A DNA stretch of 64,000 nt from Paenarthrobacter nicotinovorans (GCF_021919345.1 NZ_CP089293.1:2790001-2854000); one strand, 5' to 3'; counted from the stretch's first letter, positions 44,032 through 53,743 are shown. The notes: generated by a model not told the origin, from the letters alone. Numbers and translations are program-made.

Positions 44032-45014
44032 GGCTGGAGATCTTCGATGACGCCGCCGTACCAGTGCTCGATCAGGGAACGGGCAATCGAAAGCCGCGTG
44101 GAAATCGTGATCTCGCCGCTGAGCACAGCTTCCTGCAGCTCATCCCTGCTGAACCACCGCGCCCGTGTTACCTCCACGCCGTCCGGCCTGGCAACGGCGT
44201 CGTCAGTGGTGGCCGTGAACCCCAGCATGAGGGACGCGGGGAAAGGCCAGGACTGCGAGCCAAGGTATTGGCAGGCCGTCACGCGGACACCCACCTCTTC
44301 TCCGATTTCCCGCACCACAGCTTGTTCCAGGGATTCGCCCGGCTCCACGAATCCAGCCAGGGTTGAGTAGTTTTTGGCGTCCACGGGTCCGCCGCCACCC
44401 AGCAGGAGACGACCATCTGGTCCCACCACGGTGACAATGATGGCAGGATCGGTGCGCGGGTAATGTTCAGAGTTGTCCTTGGGACAGCGCCGGACCCAGC
44501 CGCCCGCTTCAACCTCCGTGGGGTTGCCGCATTGCGGGCAGTGCGTGTGGGTGGCATGCCAGTTGGAAATCGCACTGGCTTCGATGAACAGTGCAGTGTC
44601 CATGGCATCCAAGGTGGCAGCCACATCCCGGAACCCGGCCCACTCGACGTCCGAGGGGATCGTAGCCGTTCCCGCAACCGGGGGCTCGGCGGTTGTGAAC
44701 AGGAGGACCGGGGTTCCTTCCGGCAACGAGGACGACATCAAGGTGGTACCCAAATATATGGCGGCAGCACCGGCGTCGGACTCCTTCAGTGCGGTCCACA
44801 GGGCGGTGGCGTCGCCGAACCAGAGCCTCTCCGCAGTCACCAGCGCTTTGCGCTGCGAGATGACCATGGCCTTGGCAGTGCCTGAACCGATGACGTCTTC
44901 AACCATGCCGGGTTTCATACGGACGCCCGAACCGCGATCCACCATGGCAGGGCGGACGGGAAGAACAGTGTCCATCAGGTGGTTGGCAAGCGCCGGCGAC
45001 TCCGTATGACTCAT
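44028..45014 (-). CDS. nudC: NADH pyrophosphatase (NudC-like)
   Basis: Nudix hydrolase of 328 aa that splits NAD(H) to NMN and AMP and, in some bacteria, removes NAD caps from RNA. Zinc-ribbon cysteines: HCPQCGNPTEVEAGGWVRRC. Nudix box: GFVEPGESLEQAVVREIGEEVGVRV (G-x5-E-x7-REUxEExGU). The NudC-specific SQSWPFPAS follows the box. The start is ATG at 45012-45014; a longer open frame upstream is ignored. Translation is coupled to uvrD2. Counterpart of Rv3199c. Redox cofactor homeostasis. Confidence 0.96.
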   Translation of the reverse strand: MSHTESPALANHLMDTVLPVRPAMVDRGSGVRMKPGMVEDVIGSGTAKAMVISQRKALVTAERLWFGDATALWTALKESDAGAAAIYLGTTLMSSSLPEGTPVLLFTTAEPPVAGTATIPSDVEWAGFRDVAATLDAMDTALFIEASAISNWHATHTHCPQCGNPTEVEAGGWVRRCPKDNSEHYPRTDPAIIVTVVGPDGRLLLGGGGPVDAKNYSTLAGFVEPGESLEQAVVREIGEEVGVRVTACQYLGSQSWPFPASLMLGFTATTDDAVARPDGVEVTRARWFSRDELQEAVLSGEITISTRLSIARSLIEHWYGGVIEDLQP

Positions 45015-45184
45015 GTATCTACCGTACTGACTCGTACCGACAAAAAACATTTGAAAGGCCTACCGCTTGTGGAGAGCGGGTGCCGGCACGCAGCCAGGCC
45101 GGTCTTTTGCGCCGATCCGCTGTCGATTTGACGCGGATCTGAAGACTCGCCGCGCTGCATCATGGCCATCGGCCGCACTCAATC

Positions 45185-45190
45185 TACCGT
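45185..45190 (+). promoter_or_regulatory. -10 box of a leaderless phosphotransferase gene
   Basis: TACCGT ends 6 nt before the GTG start. The GGAGAG in between is adjacent to the GTG and too close to act as a ribosome site, favouring leaderless translation. Confidence 0.45.
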
Positions 45191-45196
45191 GGAGAG

Positions 45197-46408
45197 GTGA
45201 GAAGAACACCGCTCGAACTGGCCGCTATAGCAACCGCGGCGGTGCCTGGTTTGGCGCCGACGGCTACAGCCTATTCCCCCGACGACAACGCAGACTTCGA
45301 CTCCGCGTCGTTGTTGGACGCGGAAGGCAAACGCTGGCGGGTCCGTTCGCCGCGCCATCCTGAGGCGAGCACGCGCCTGGAAACCGAATTCATGGTGCTC
45401 CGGGCCTTCGCTCCTGCCGTCCGGGCCGAACTGCCCTTCCATGTGCCCACCATTGCCGGCACCGTCCGGCAGGGCTCTCTCACTACCTTCGTTTATGCGC
45501 ACCTTCAGGGATCGGTGCTGTCCATCGAAGAACTCTCGGCCAGCAGCCCGGCATTGGCCAAGGAAATCGGTGCGGCACTGGCTGCTGTCCACGATCTTCC
45601 GCTGAGCCTGGTCATCAATGCAGACCTTCCCAGCTATTCGGCCAATGAATTCAGGCAGCGCAAGCTCAACGAACTGGATCAGGCGGCAACAACGGGCAAG
45701 ATTCCTGCCACGCTCTTGCGCAGGTGGGAGCATGCCCTGGAGGATGTCGCCCTGTGGCGGTTCAACACCTCCGTAGTCCACGGCGATCTCCACGAAGACA
45801 ACCTGATGGTCCAGGGCGACAACGTCACCGCAGTGACTGGGTGGACTGATCTGCGGATCGGTGACCCTGCCGACGATTTCGCGTGGCTGGTGGCCTCCAA
45901 CGAAACGTCGTTTGTGGAAGCAGTGCTGGACCACTACACCCAGGCCCGCAGGGAGACCCCGGACGCCCACCTGCTACGCCGCGCTGCCTTGCTGGCAGAG
46001 TTCGCACTGGCCCAATATCTGGTCAAGGCCATGGCAGCCGGACATCAAAGCATGACAGCGGAAGCTGAGTCCATGCTGCAGTCCCTCGCCAGCGACATAG
46101 AGGACCAGGCACGCCGCGATGAAGAGGCGGAAGCCGCCGAAAGGGAAATTGCGGAGCATCAGGCCGCGATGGCCGCCGCCCACCAACCTGCGGTCAGCGT
46201 GGTGGCAATTCCCGACGCCGGTCCAACAGTTTCGGTGGCAGCAATCCCCGCTGCCGAGCCGGCTGCCGAAGGGTCGACTGACTCGCCTGATACGACAGCC
46301 TCGGCGGATTCCGCCCGGGCCGGGGGCGATGCCTCAAGCGACCATGACGATACATCCACGGCCGCCATCAGCGTGGTCACGCCACTGCACACGGCGGACC
46401 GTTCCTAG
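45197..46408 (+). CDS. Aminoglycoside phosphotransferase-like kinase
   Basis: 403-aa kinase-fold protein of unknown substrate. The APH fold is seen in VVHGDLHEDNLMVQ (catalytic HGD and Asn) and TGWTDLRIGDPADDFAWL (metal Asp, replacing the usual I-D-W/F). The N-terminal lobe has RWRVRSPRHPEASTRLETEFMVL. From about residue 295 the tail is Ala/Asp-rich with VSVVAIPDAGP/VSVAAIPAAEP repeats and appears disordered. It lies divergent from nudC and convergent with adnB. It is not obviously an antibiotic resistance enzyme; such genes are a standard part of this actinobacterial repair block. GTG start. Confidence 0.85.
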   Translation: MRRTPLELAAIATAAVPGLAPTATAYSPDDNADFDSASLLDAEGKRWRVRSPRHPEASTRLETEFMVLRAFAPAVRAELPFHVPTIAGTVRQGSLTTFVYAHLQGSVLSIEELSASSPALAKEIGAALAAVHDLPLSLVINADLPSYSANEFRQRKLNELDQAATTGKIPATLLRRWEHALEDVALWRFNTSVVHGDLHEDNLMVQGDNVTAVTGWTDLRIGDPADDFAWLVASNETSFVEAVLDHYTQARRETPDAHLLRRAALLAEFALAQYLVKAMAAGHQSMTAEAESMLQSLASDIEDQARRDEEAEAAEREIAEHQAAMAAAHQPAVSVVAIPDAGPTVSVAAIPAAEPAAEGSTDSPDTTASADSARAGGDASSDHDDTSTAAISVVTPLHTADRS

Positions 46409-46432
46409 GCTTCATTTGTCCTCGCCCGGACC

Positions 46433-49400
46433 TCACTTGGCTTTCAAGGCCTCGGCAACGATCTGTTCAAGTTCCTCGGCGCTGCCCAGATCATGCGGGC
46501 GCACCACTGCGTCTTCGGCCACGTAGTAGAACGCTGCGCTGACTTCCTCCAGGGGCACGTCCTTGAGCCGCGCCCACGCCAGCCGGTACACGGCCAGCTG
46601 CACCGCGCGCGTTGCCAGTTGTCTTCCTGCCGGACGTCGTCCGGTTTTCCAGTCAATCAACTGCCACCGGCCATCGGCGTCACGGAACACGGCATCGATC
46701 CTGCCGCGGACAACCACGTCACCGATACGGGTTTCCACGGGCACCTCCACGAAGGCCGGAGCACGCTGCGCCCACTCGGACTGCCTGAACGCAGCCACCA
46801 TGTCATCCAGCCCATAGGCCTCATCAATGTGCGAGTCCGAGCCGGGTGCCTCGTCGAGGTCCAGCATTCCTGTCGTACCGAAGTACTCCTCCACCCAGGC
46901 GTGGAACGCTGTACCCTTGCGCGCCGAGATTCCCGGTTCCCGGGGAACAGGCCTGCGGAGCTGGGACAGTACGGCCGCAGGGTTGTCGCCGAGGTCCACG
47001 AAAAGTGACGCGGAGATATGGCTGGGCAGATGGATGTCGTGGATTGCCTTCCGTCGCCTTTGCCGGTCCAGCAAGAGCTCAGCTTCCTGCGACCACTTTC
47101 CGGCCGCACCGCCCAAGGGGGGCGAGGAATGTTCGTTGTCGGGATTTTCCATGTATGCCCGCACCATTGCTGCGGCCCGGTCCATGGCCTCCCGACGGCC
47201 AGGCGCCAGCCTGAGGCGGGCTCCGGTCCTCGGGTCGGACGGTCCTTCAAGAGGATCGTAGGGAAATTGAGCTATCTCCAGCGAAGTCGTCAAAGGGCTG
47301 GTGTCGGGCAAGGCTTCTTCTGACACGGAATCAGGGTGGACGTCGGCCTGCGCGGCAATGCCAAAACGTCCGTCGTCTTCCTGCCCCAGCCCGGCAAGCG
47401 GCGCCAGCTCCGAAAGGAAGGCGGACATCCCGGCTATCCCCGAGCGCGAACCATTCCACGCTGCGCTTGAGGCCCATAGGACGAACTTTGCCCGCGTGTA
47501 AGCAACGTAGGCAAGGCGGCGCTCCTCAGCTTCACCATGGTGTTGGACTTCCGATTTGAAGTCCTTCTCTGCATCCAGCCAGCCCTTCTGGTCGGACTGG
47601 TCAAGGTCCCACTGAGGAAGGTCGGCGCGATCTCCGCGCAGGGGCCACGGCAATGCCGCGGCGCCGGTGCTCCACCGGGAGTCCCTGTTGCTGGGGAACG
47701 AACCTGCGTTGAGGCCGGGTACGAAGACCACGTCCCATTCCAGGCCCTTGGAGGCGTGGACGGTCAGCAACTGCACGGCTTCGCGGTTGGTCTCCGGCGG
47801 TGCGACGTCCAGACCGCCTTCCTCGGAGGCGGCTGCCTCCAGCCAGGACAGGAAGGCCAGAAGGTCGATCCGCTGCGAGGTCTGGAGGAAGTTCGCCGCG
47901 GCGTCCTGGAAGGCATCCAGGTTTCGTCGCGCCTGATGAATGCTGACCCCCGGCTTGGCGGCAACTTCGATGTCGAGGAGCATGGCCCGCTCCACCTCGC
48001 CCAGCAGCGTGGTGAGGTCATCGCCGATGAAACTCCTCAGGGAGCGCAGTTCCGCGGCAAGGGTGTTCAGGCGATCCAAGGCCGCACCGCTCAAGCTCCT
48101 TCCATGGCCGGAAGTCCACCCCGGCTTGGGCAGGTAGTCAAGAGCCTCCACCAGGCTGGCGGCGTCGGTGATATCGCTTTCCACCACCACGGCCGATGCT
48201 TCCTCGTCGGTTTCGCTCGCTTCACCTTGTGCGTCCGGGGCGGACCGACGCCGGGCGAGGAACCTGGACCAGTCGCTGAAAGCCATCAGGTCCGCCGGAC
48301 CAATCCGCCAGCGTGCCCCGGCAAGCAACCTCATCAGGGCATCAGAACGTCCTGGATCAGCCAGGACGCGCAGGGTAGCCACAACATCCACGACCTCCGG
48401 GGTGTCCAGCAGTCCGCCCAAGCCGACGATCTCGTAAGCGATTCCCTGCAGTTCGAACTCGCGGCGGAGGCACTCCATCTGGGCGCGCCGGCGGCACAAA
48501 ACCGCCATGGTCGGTTTAGTCGGTGTACCGTCGGCCTCTTCTTCGAACACAGTCCGCTGGTAACGCCGGACATCGCGGACGATCGCGGCAGCCTCGTCCT
48601 CATCAGTTCCGAACCGCCCGATGACCACGCTGCCGTCAACAGCGGCAGGACTGGGTACCAGCGGCGGGACGGAAACGGTCCCGGAGTCCGTTTTCTCCCC
48701 CGCCGCTGCGCCGGCGCCCGCAGCCCTGTTCAAGGGCGCGGCGATGGTATTGGCTGCCTGCAGGATGTTCCTTCCGTTCCGCCAGGCAGTGGTCAGGTAG
48801 GACGTAGGTGCCACGGCGTACGACGTCGAATCTTCCCCTGCGGCCTTGTGAACGACCGGGAACTCCTGCACGAAATGGAAGAGCTGACCGGCCGAAGCGC
48901 CCCGGAATCCGTAGATGGACTGGTTGGGGTCACCGACAGCGGTGACGGCGTGGCACTGGCCGAAGAGCCGCGAAAACAGAACCAACTGGGCGTGCGAGGT
49001 GTCCTGGAACTCGTCCAGGAGAACCACCTTGTACCGCGCGCGTTCCGTGGCAGCTGCCAAAGGGATGTCCCGCGCAATCCGGGCAGCCAGAGCCACCAGG
49101 TCCCCGAAGTCCAGGACCCCGCGCTGGCGCTTGGCTTCCTGGTATCGGACCACCATGTCAGCCACGCTGGCCCGGGTCCGGAGCATCGCCGCCAGTTCCC
49201 CGGCGGCCTGTGTCGGGTTCTTCTTAGCTCCGGCCACATAGGGAAGCTGTTCGAATCCCTGCACCCGTTCGAGCACCCATTCACGCACCATGGCCGGGTC
49301 CTGGAGATGCTCGGCGCATTCACCTGCCAACTGGATGACACCGTTGACCAACGTCGACTTTGCGGCTGTGAAGTGCTCATAGTCGCCGTCGTAGGCCTCT

Positions 49401-49933
49401 ACGACTTCGCTGGCCAACTGCCAGGACTGCGCGCCACCCAGCAGGACGACATCACGCTCTATCCCCAACCGCAGGCCGTAGTCGGACACAATTGCGCTGG
49501 CGTACGAATGGTAAGTGGAAACCCTGGGCTCCAGATCATCAGCGCCGAGCAGGTCCGCCGGGAATCCGATGGTGCCATCGTCTTCGGCGGCCACCCGCTG
49601 GAGTGTGGCCAGCTTGCTCCTGATTCGACTGGCCAGTTCTCCAGCAGCCTTGCGGGTGAACGTCACGCCCAGGACCTCTTCCGGGCGGACCCAGCCGTTG
49701 GCGACAAGCCACACCACACGGTCGGCCATGGTGGCGGTCTTTCCGGAACCCGCTCCGGCAATGACCAGACGCGGCGTCAGTGCGGAAGAAATGATGTCCG
49801 ACTGTTCGGACGTGGGGTGGTTCTTCTCGCCCAGGATGTCCGCCAGCTGCGACGGCGTAAAACGGGGCTCCGGGGTACCCGCGCCGCCATCGAATGTGGA
49901 GGCCCCCACACCGTCCAGGAGTTCAGTGCTCAT
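46433..49933 (-). CDS. adnB: DNA double-strand-break motor-nuclease subunit AdnB
   Basis: UvrD-like helicase with C-terminal RecB-type nuclease, 1166 aa. Motifs: Walker A IAGAGSGKT, II VVLLDEFQDTS, III AVGDPNQSIYGFRGA, V LLTVHASKGLEWDVVFVPG, VI AYVAYTRAK. Nuclease: RKGTAFHAWVEEYF (His), RGRIDAVF and WQLIDWKTGRRP (Asp/Lys). It forms the end-resection heterodimer with AdnA. Start ATG at 49931-49933 overlaps the adnA stop by four bases. The adnA-adnB naming follows the M. smegmatis order (first gene adnA); I recall this from the literature. It matches Rv3201c in position. Confidence 0.9.
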   Translation of the reverse strand: MSTELLDGVGASTFDGGAGTPEPRFTPSQLADILGEKNHPTSEQSDIISSALTPRLVIAGAGSGKTATMADRVVWLVANGWVRPEEVLGVTFTRKAAGELASRIRSKLATLQRVAAEDDGTIGFPADLLGADDLEPRVSTYHSYASAIVSDYGLRLGIERDVVLLGGAQSWQLASEVVEAYDGDYEHFTAAKSTLVNGVIQLAGECAEHLQDPAMVREWVLERVQGFEQLPYVAGAKKNPTQAAGELAAMLRTRASVADMVVRYQEAKRQRGVLDFGDLVALAARIARDIPLAAATERARYKVVLLDEFQDTSHAQLVLFSRLFGQCHAVTAVGDPNQSIYGFRGASAGQLFHFVQEFPVVHKAAGEDSTSYAVAPTSYLTTAWRNGRNILQAANTIAAPLNRAAGAGAAAGEKTDSGTVSVPPLVPSPAAVDGSVVIGRFGTDEDEAAAIVRDVRRYQRTVFEEEADGTPTKPTMAVLCRRRAQMECLRREFELQGIAYEIVGLGGLLDTPEVVDVVATLRVLADPGRSDALMRLLAGARWRIGPADLMAFSDWSRFLARRRSAPDAQGEASETDEEASAVVVESDITDAASLVEALDYLPKPGWTSGHGRSLSGAALDRLNTLAAELRSLRSFIGDDLTTLLGEVERAMLLDIEVAAKPGVSIHQARRNLDAFQDAAANFLQTSQRIDLLAFLSWLEAAASEEGGLDVAPPETNREAVQLLTVHASKGLEWDVVFVPGLNAGSFPSNRDSRWSTGAAALPWPLRGDRADLPQWDLDQSDQKGWLDAEKDFKSEVQHHGEAEERRLAYVAYTRAKFVLWASSAAWNGSRSGIAGMSAFLSELAPLAGLGQEDDGRFGIAAQADVHPDSVSEEALPDTSPLTTSLEIAQFPYDPLEGPSDPRTGARLRLAPGRREAMDRAAAMVRAYMENPDNEHSSPPLGGAAGKWSQEAELLLDRQRRRKAIHDIHLPSHISASLFVDLGDNPAAVLSQLRRPVPREPGISARKGTAFHAWVEEYFGTTGMLDLDEAPGSDSHIDEAYGLDDMVAAFRQSEWAQRAPAFVEVPVETRIGDVVVRGRIDAVFRDADGRWQLIDWKTGRRPAGRQLATRAVQLAVYRLAWARLKDVPLEEVSAAFYYVAEDAVVRPHDLGSAEELEQIVAEALKAK

Positions 49934-52900
49934 TCGGTAACCTGCTTTCCTCGTGCGCACAGTGGGCAAATGTCCGGAAGGCGGCAACCATGTCCGCCAT
50001 GACTGCTTTTGCCTGGATCATGCCGTGCTTCAAACGTTGCGCCGGCCATCAACGCTGCGGCCTCATTGACCAAGGCCTCAGCCCAGTTGTCACCGGACTC
50101 CAGGGGGTCCTGCTGCTGAACGGCCGGACTCTTGGTCTTGGTACCGAGTTGGGCCAGCACAGCGCCCCCGGGCATGGAAGGTTTCGTCGTTTCTGCGGGG
50201 AGCCCGGGGCCAGGTTCTTCTCCGGACGGCGCGGCGTCCTGGAACGCACCCTTCAAAACTGCCGCCTGGTAAGCGCCCAACTGCGGATGGTTGGCGACTT
50301 CTGCCTTGCCCGGCTGGCGCTTTCCGGTTTTGAGGTCGACGACGACCAGCCGCCCCTCGGCATCAAGCTCCAACCGGTCCACCTGACCGCGGAGCACGGC
50401 ATGACGTTGGAGGCCTTCGGGGTCCAGGTCCCCGGCGGGTACCGCATCAAGCCTGACGTCAGGAAGCTGGACTTCAAAGTCGTGCTCGACCGCAAGAAGG
50501 CTCCTGCCTTCGCTTCGCATAATGAGGACATACTGGGCCAGTTTCCGGACCATGAGCTCAGCCCGCTGGAAGTCCAGCCGCCCCTCCCAGTTGTCCTTCA
50601 TCCCCAACGTAGGCCAACGGCGGACGAGTTCGGCCACGTACTCTCCGCCCGAAGCCTCGGGCAGGTCCTGGGCAATGCTGTGGACAAGGGTGCCCAGGCT
50701 GCGTGCGAAATCGGTGGCCGCCTCTCCTCCGGCGGCCTGGACAAACCAGTCCAGCGGGGATTTGTGGACCGCTTCCACTTTGGACGGTGAAACGGAGACT
50801 GTGCCGCCCGGGGGTACAACCGGGTCCATGGAACTCAGGGGCGCCAGGCCCCACCAGGTGTCCGGATCCGCGCCAGGAACCGGGGGCTCCGAGCTGGCAA
50901 GCCTGGCCAGTATCCGGGCGGCCTCCTGCGCAGCCGCCGGCTCCTGGCCTGAGGACTCGTCCAGTTGGACGTGCTGCCGGAGTTCCGCCACGAGGGCCCG
51001 CAAAGTCATGGGGCGGTCCACGGGGGTGTAACTGCGTTTGTATTCCCCCTGGCCCAAGGGAGCCACATAGTCCAGGAACGCGGACGGTTGCTCATCCTCA
51101 GAGGAGACGGCCGTGCAGATCAGGACCTCACGTGCACGTGAGATGGCGGTGGAGAAGCTTCGCAGTTCGTCGTACCGGATATCCCGGAGCCGGCTGAGCG
51201 GTCCCCGGCCCAGGGCGTAATCCACCCCGTGCTCCACGGCATCGGCATACACCGTGCTGCCCAGGAGTTCGCCGCGCAAGCGGGTATTTGGCCAGACACC
51301 TTCCTGGAGGCCGGCGACAATCACCACCGGCCACTCCCGCCCGGCAGCACTGGCGGGGGTCATGATTTCCACGCAGTCTTCAAGTTGTGCGCGTGCTGCC
51401 AGCGTGTCCATTGGCAGCTCCTGGTTCAGCAAATAGTCAAGGAATTGCTCCGGCCCTGAGCCAGGAAGCTGGTCCACGAAACGTTCGGCAGTGTGGAAGA
51501 GCGCCATCATCGCGTCAAGGTCCCGATCGGCACGGGCCCCGGCGGCACCGCCTTCCAAGGCTGCTTCGGCCCACCGTGCGGACAAGCCCGTGGCTTGCCA
51601 CAACGCCCAGAGAACTGATTCGGCGTTGGCTCCGGGTTCGGCGACGGCTGCAACACCGGCCGAGATTGTTCGAGCGAGTCGTCGGGCAGCACTGCCCTCG
51701 ATACCCAGCGATGCCAACGCACCCGGTTCAAGCAGGGCCTCCACCAGCAGCGCGTCGCTGGACCGGCCGCCACCTCCAAGAAGTTCCTCACGCCGCAGTG
51801 ACTGACGGAGTCTTCGCAGTTCAATGGCCGTAGCCCCGCCGATGCGGGAGGTCAGGAGTGATACAGCGGTCTCGGGGGTCAGCTTGACCGGGTCCAACAC
51901 AACGGCAAATGCTTCAAGAAGGGGACGCACTGCGACTTCGTCGCGAACAGCAGAGTCTGCCACCGGAACCCGCACCGGAATGCCTTGTCCACCCAAGTAG
52001 CGCTGCAACTGTGAGATTTGCCCGCCATTGCGGACAATCACCGCGATGTCGCTGAATTCGCGGCCATCCCGCAGCTGCGCTTCAAGAATTCTTTGGGTGA
52101 CGTAACGCATCTCGTGAACGGCGGAGGGCAGCACGTGGCCTTCCACCCTGCCCTCAGGGAAAAGTGCCGTATTTTCAGCCCCGGCCTGCGGGGGCTGTTC
52201 CATCTGCCTCGCCAACTGACCGCCGGAACGCTGCGAAATACGGGCCGCTACCCGGGACCAGGCCTCAGCCACCGCAGGAGCGTGGCGGTGCGTCATGGAC
52301 AGGGGCCGTTCCAGGACGGCCTGCTCCGGACCGCCCAGGAGTGCCGGCAGCTCCGCTACGAGATCCGGCCGTGCGCCACGGAAACCCTGCACCACGGTAT
52401 CCGGGGAGTAGGTCACCACTGCGTCCTTGCCCTCAGCAACATCAGCCAGGAGTTCGAACACCGCGGGGTTGGATTCCTGGGCGTCGTCCACCAGGAACAA
52501 CTGAAGGCGCCGCCGCTCTTCAGCCAGGAAGTCCGGGGAGTCCTGGAATATCTGCCGGGCAGTGGTAATGATCCCGGCGGGGTCGAAGGCCTCCGGCATA
52601 CGGAGATCGAGGATGTCCCTGTATTCGCTGTAGAGTTCTGCGGCGGCCATCCAGTCGGGCCTTCCGCACTCGTAGGCCAGGCCAACCAGATCGTCAGCTG
52701 TACGTCCGGACTCGATGATGCGATCGAACAACTGGCGGATTTCATGGCGGAAGCCCCGGGTGGGCAGCGCCGCGGCCAGGTCATCCGGCCAGGGCAACTG
52801 GAAGCCCGGACGCGAGTGGCCCTCCAGAAGCTCCTTGATGATGAGATCCTGCTCAGGACCGGAGAGGAGCTTGGGCGGCCGCGCCAGCGGGAGGACACCT

Positions 52901-53277
52901 TCAGCTTTGGCGCGCCGGATGATATCGAAAGCATAGGACGCCCAGGTGCGGGCCGGCGTCGTACTGAGGCTGCGGTCCAGCCGACCCGTAAAGGTGTCGC
53001 GCAGGGCAGCGGCCGCATGGCGGCCCGGGGCAAGGATGAGGATCTCTTCGGGGTCCAGTCCGTCCTCGCGGACACGGCGGACAGCTGACTCCACGAGCAC
53101 GGTGGATTTGCCGGTTCCAGGACCGCCGGGCACGAGGATCGGCCCGCTCCCCTGCGGAAGGGAGACCACAGCGAGCTGGTCGGGAGACAAGGCAGGGGCC
53201 GCGTAATGGGTTTGCCGCGGCGGCAGCAGCCGGAGGGCTGCGGATGCTGGGCGGGGTTTGGCAGGAGTCGCGGTCAC
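49930..53277 (-). CDS. adnA: DNA double-strand-break motor-nuclease subunit AdnA
   Basis: 1115-aa partner subunit. The N-terminal helicase has intact Walker A (VPGGPGTGKST) but motif II is LFLVDDAQES, so the catalytic DE pair is altered to DD. This fits a weak or structural motor. Nuclease domain: LGTLVHSIAQ, LRGQVDRLELDAEGRLVVVDLKTGKRQP and LGAYQAAVL. Three C-terminal Cys (CRLPDICPLC) suggest an Fe-S site, yet the usual upstream Cys position reads KSPLDWF, with Ser. GTG start at 53275-53277 overlaps the stop of the ATL gene. Corresponds in position to Rv3202c. Confidence 0.88.
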   Translation of the reverse strand: MTATPAKPRPASAALRLLPPRQTHYAAPALSPDQLAVVSLPQGSGPILVPGGPGTGKSTVLVESAVRRVREDGLDPEEILILAPGRHAAAALRDTFTGRLDRSLSTTPARTWASYAFDIIRRAKAEGVLPLARPPKLLSGPEQDLIIKELLEGHSRPGFQLPWPDDLAAALPTRGFRHEIRQLFDRIIESGRTADDLVGLAYECGRPDWMAAAELYSEYRDILDLRMPEAFDPAGIITTARQIFQDSPDFLAEERRRLQLFLVDDAQESNPAVFELLADVAEGKDAVVTYSPDTVVQGFRGARPDLVAELPALLGGPEQAVLERPLSMTHRHAPAVAEAWSRVAARISQRSGGQLARQMEQPPQAGAENTALFPEGRVEGHVLPSAVHEMRYVTQRILEAQLRDGREFSDIAVIVRNGGQISQLQRYLGGQGIPVRVPVADSAVRDEVAVRPLLEAFAVVLDPVKLTPETAVSLLTSRIGGATAIELRRLRQSLRREELLGGGGRSSDALLVEALLEPGALASLGIEGSAARRLARTISAGVAAVAEPGANAESVLWALWQATGLSARWAEAALEGGAAGARADRDLDAMMALFHTAERFVDQLPGSGPEQFLDYLLNQELPMDTLAARAQLEDCVEIMTPASAAGREWPVVIVAGLQEGVWPNTRLRGELLGSTVYADAVEHGVDYALGRGPLSRLRDIRYDELRSFSTAISRAREVLICTAVSSEDEQPSAFLDYVAPLGQGEYKRSYTPVDRPMTLRALVAELRQHVQLDESSGQEPAAAQEAARILARLASSEPPVPGADPDTWWGLAPLSSMDPVVPPGGTVSVSPSKVEAVHKSPLDWFVQAAGGEAATDFARSLGTLVHSIAQDLPEASGGEYVAELVRRWPTLGMKDNWEGRLDFQRAELMVRKLAQYVLIMRSEGRSLLAVEHDFEVQLPDVRLDAVPAGDLDPEGLQRHAVLRGQVDRLELDAEGRLVVVDLKTGKRQPGKAEVANHPQLGAYQAAVLKGAFQDAAPSGEEPGPGLPAETTKPSMPGGAVLAQLGTKTKSPAVQQQDPLESGDNWAEALVNEAAALMAGATFEARHDPGKSSHGGHGCRLPDICPLCARGKQVTE

Positions 53278-53690
53278 ACAGTCATTTCATCATCGGGTAC
53301 CGACAATATATGGAGTCGACGCTCCAACTGGTCGGAGATCACATCAAGTTGGTCAAAATCCCCGTCCGTGGGCGCCCATCGGGCCGCCGCGAGATCGACG
53401 CGCCACCTGCCTTCGCCGGTCAGCAGGAACGCCCGGTACGCACCGTGCAGCGGAGTGGATTCTTCCAGATAGTGCCGGAGAGCGTCGGCTTCGTGGCCGG
53501 GAGGCGCTTCTCCGCTTGCCCGCAGCACCCGCCACCAGGCCACGGCGCTGCCGTAGTGGCTCATAACAGCACCAACCTGCCGCGGCCCACCCGAACCGAG
53601 GAGCTCGGCAACGTCGCCGTAGGACACCGCCGAAGCAGGCGGAACGAGGTCCACGACGGCCAGGACCGCCGTTACATACTCCATCCGCAT
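53274..53690 (-). CDS. Alkyltransferase-like protein (MGMT family, no active Cys)
   Basis: 138 aa, the DNA-binding domain of O6-methylguanine methyltransferases. PPASAVSYGDVAELL and the recognition helix GPRQVGAVMSHY are present, but the active-site PCHRV region reads AWWRVLRASG, with Trp in place of Cys. It thus likely recognises alkylated bases and flags them for repair (ATL proteins) rather than removing the group. ATG at 53690 or 53684. Its stop overlaps the adnA GTG start by four bases, so it is the first gene of an ATL-adnA-adnB repair operon. The same domain is found near adnAB in M. tuberculosis (Rv3204). Confidence 0.88.
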   Translation of the reverse strand: MRMEYVTAVLAVVDLVPPASAVSYGDVAELLGSGGPRQVGAVMSHYGSAVAWWRVLRASGEAPPGHEADALRHYLEESTPLHGAYRAFLLTGEGRWRVDLAAARWAPTDGDFDQLDVISDQLERRLHILSVPDDEMTV

Positions 53691-53743
53691 GTGTTCAGCC
53701 TAACGGCAGGAGTGTCCTACCCAGTAGTGTCGGTGCCAGCCGG

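Noticed and set aside
47537..50002. 821-codon open frame on the plus strand opposite adnB
   Set aside because: It runs antisense to a well-supported helicase-nuclease gene. Long antisense frames are common at this GC content, and its translation is low-complexity Gly/Arg/His-rich with no motif.
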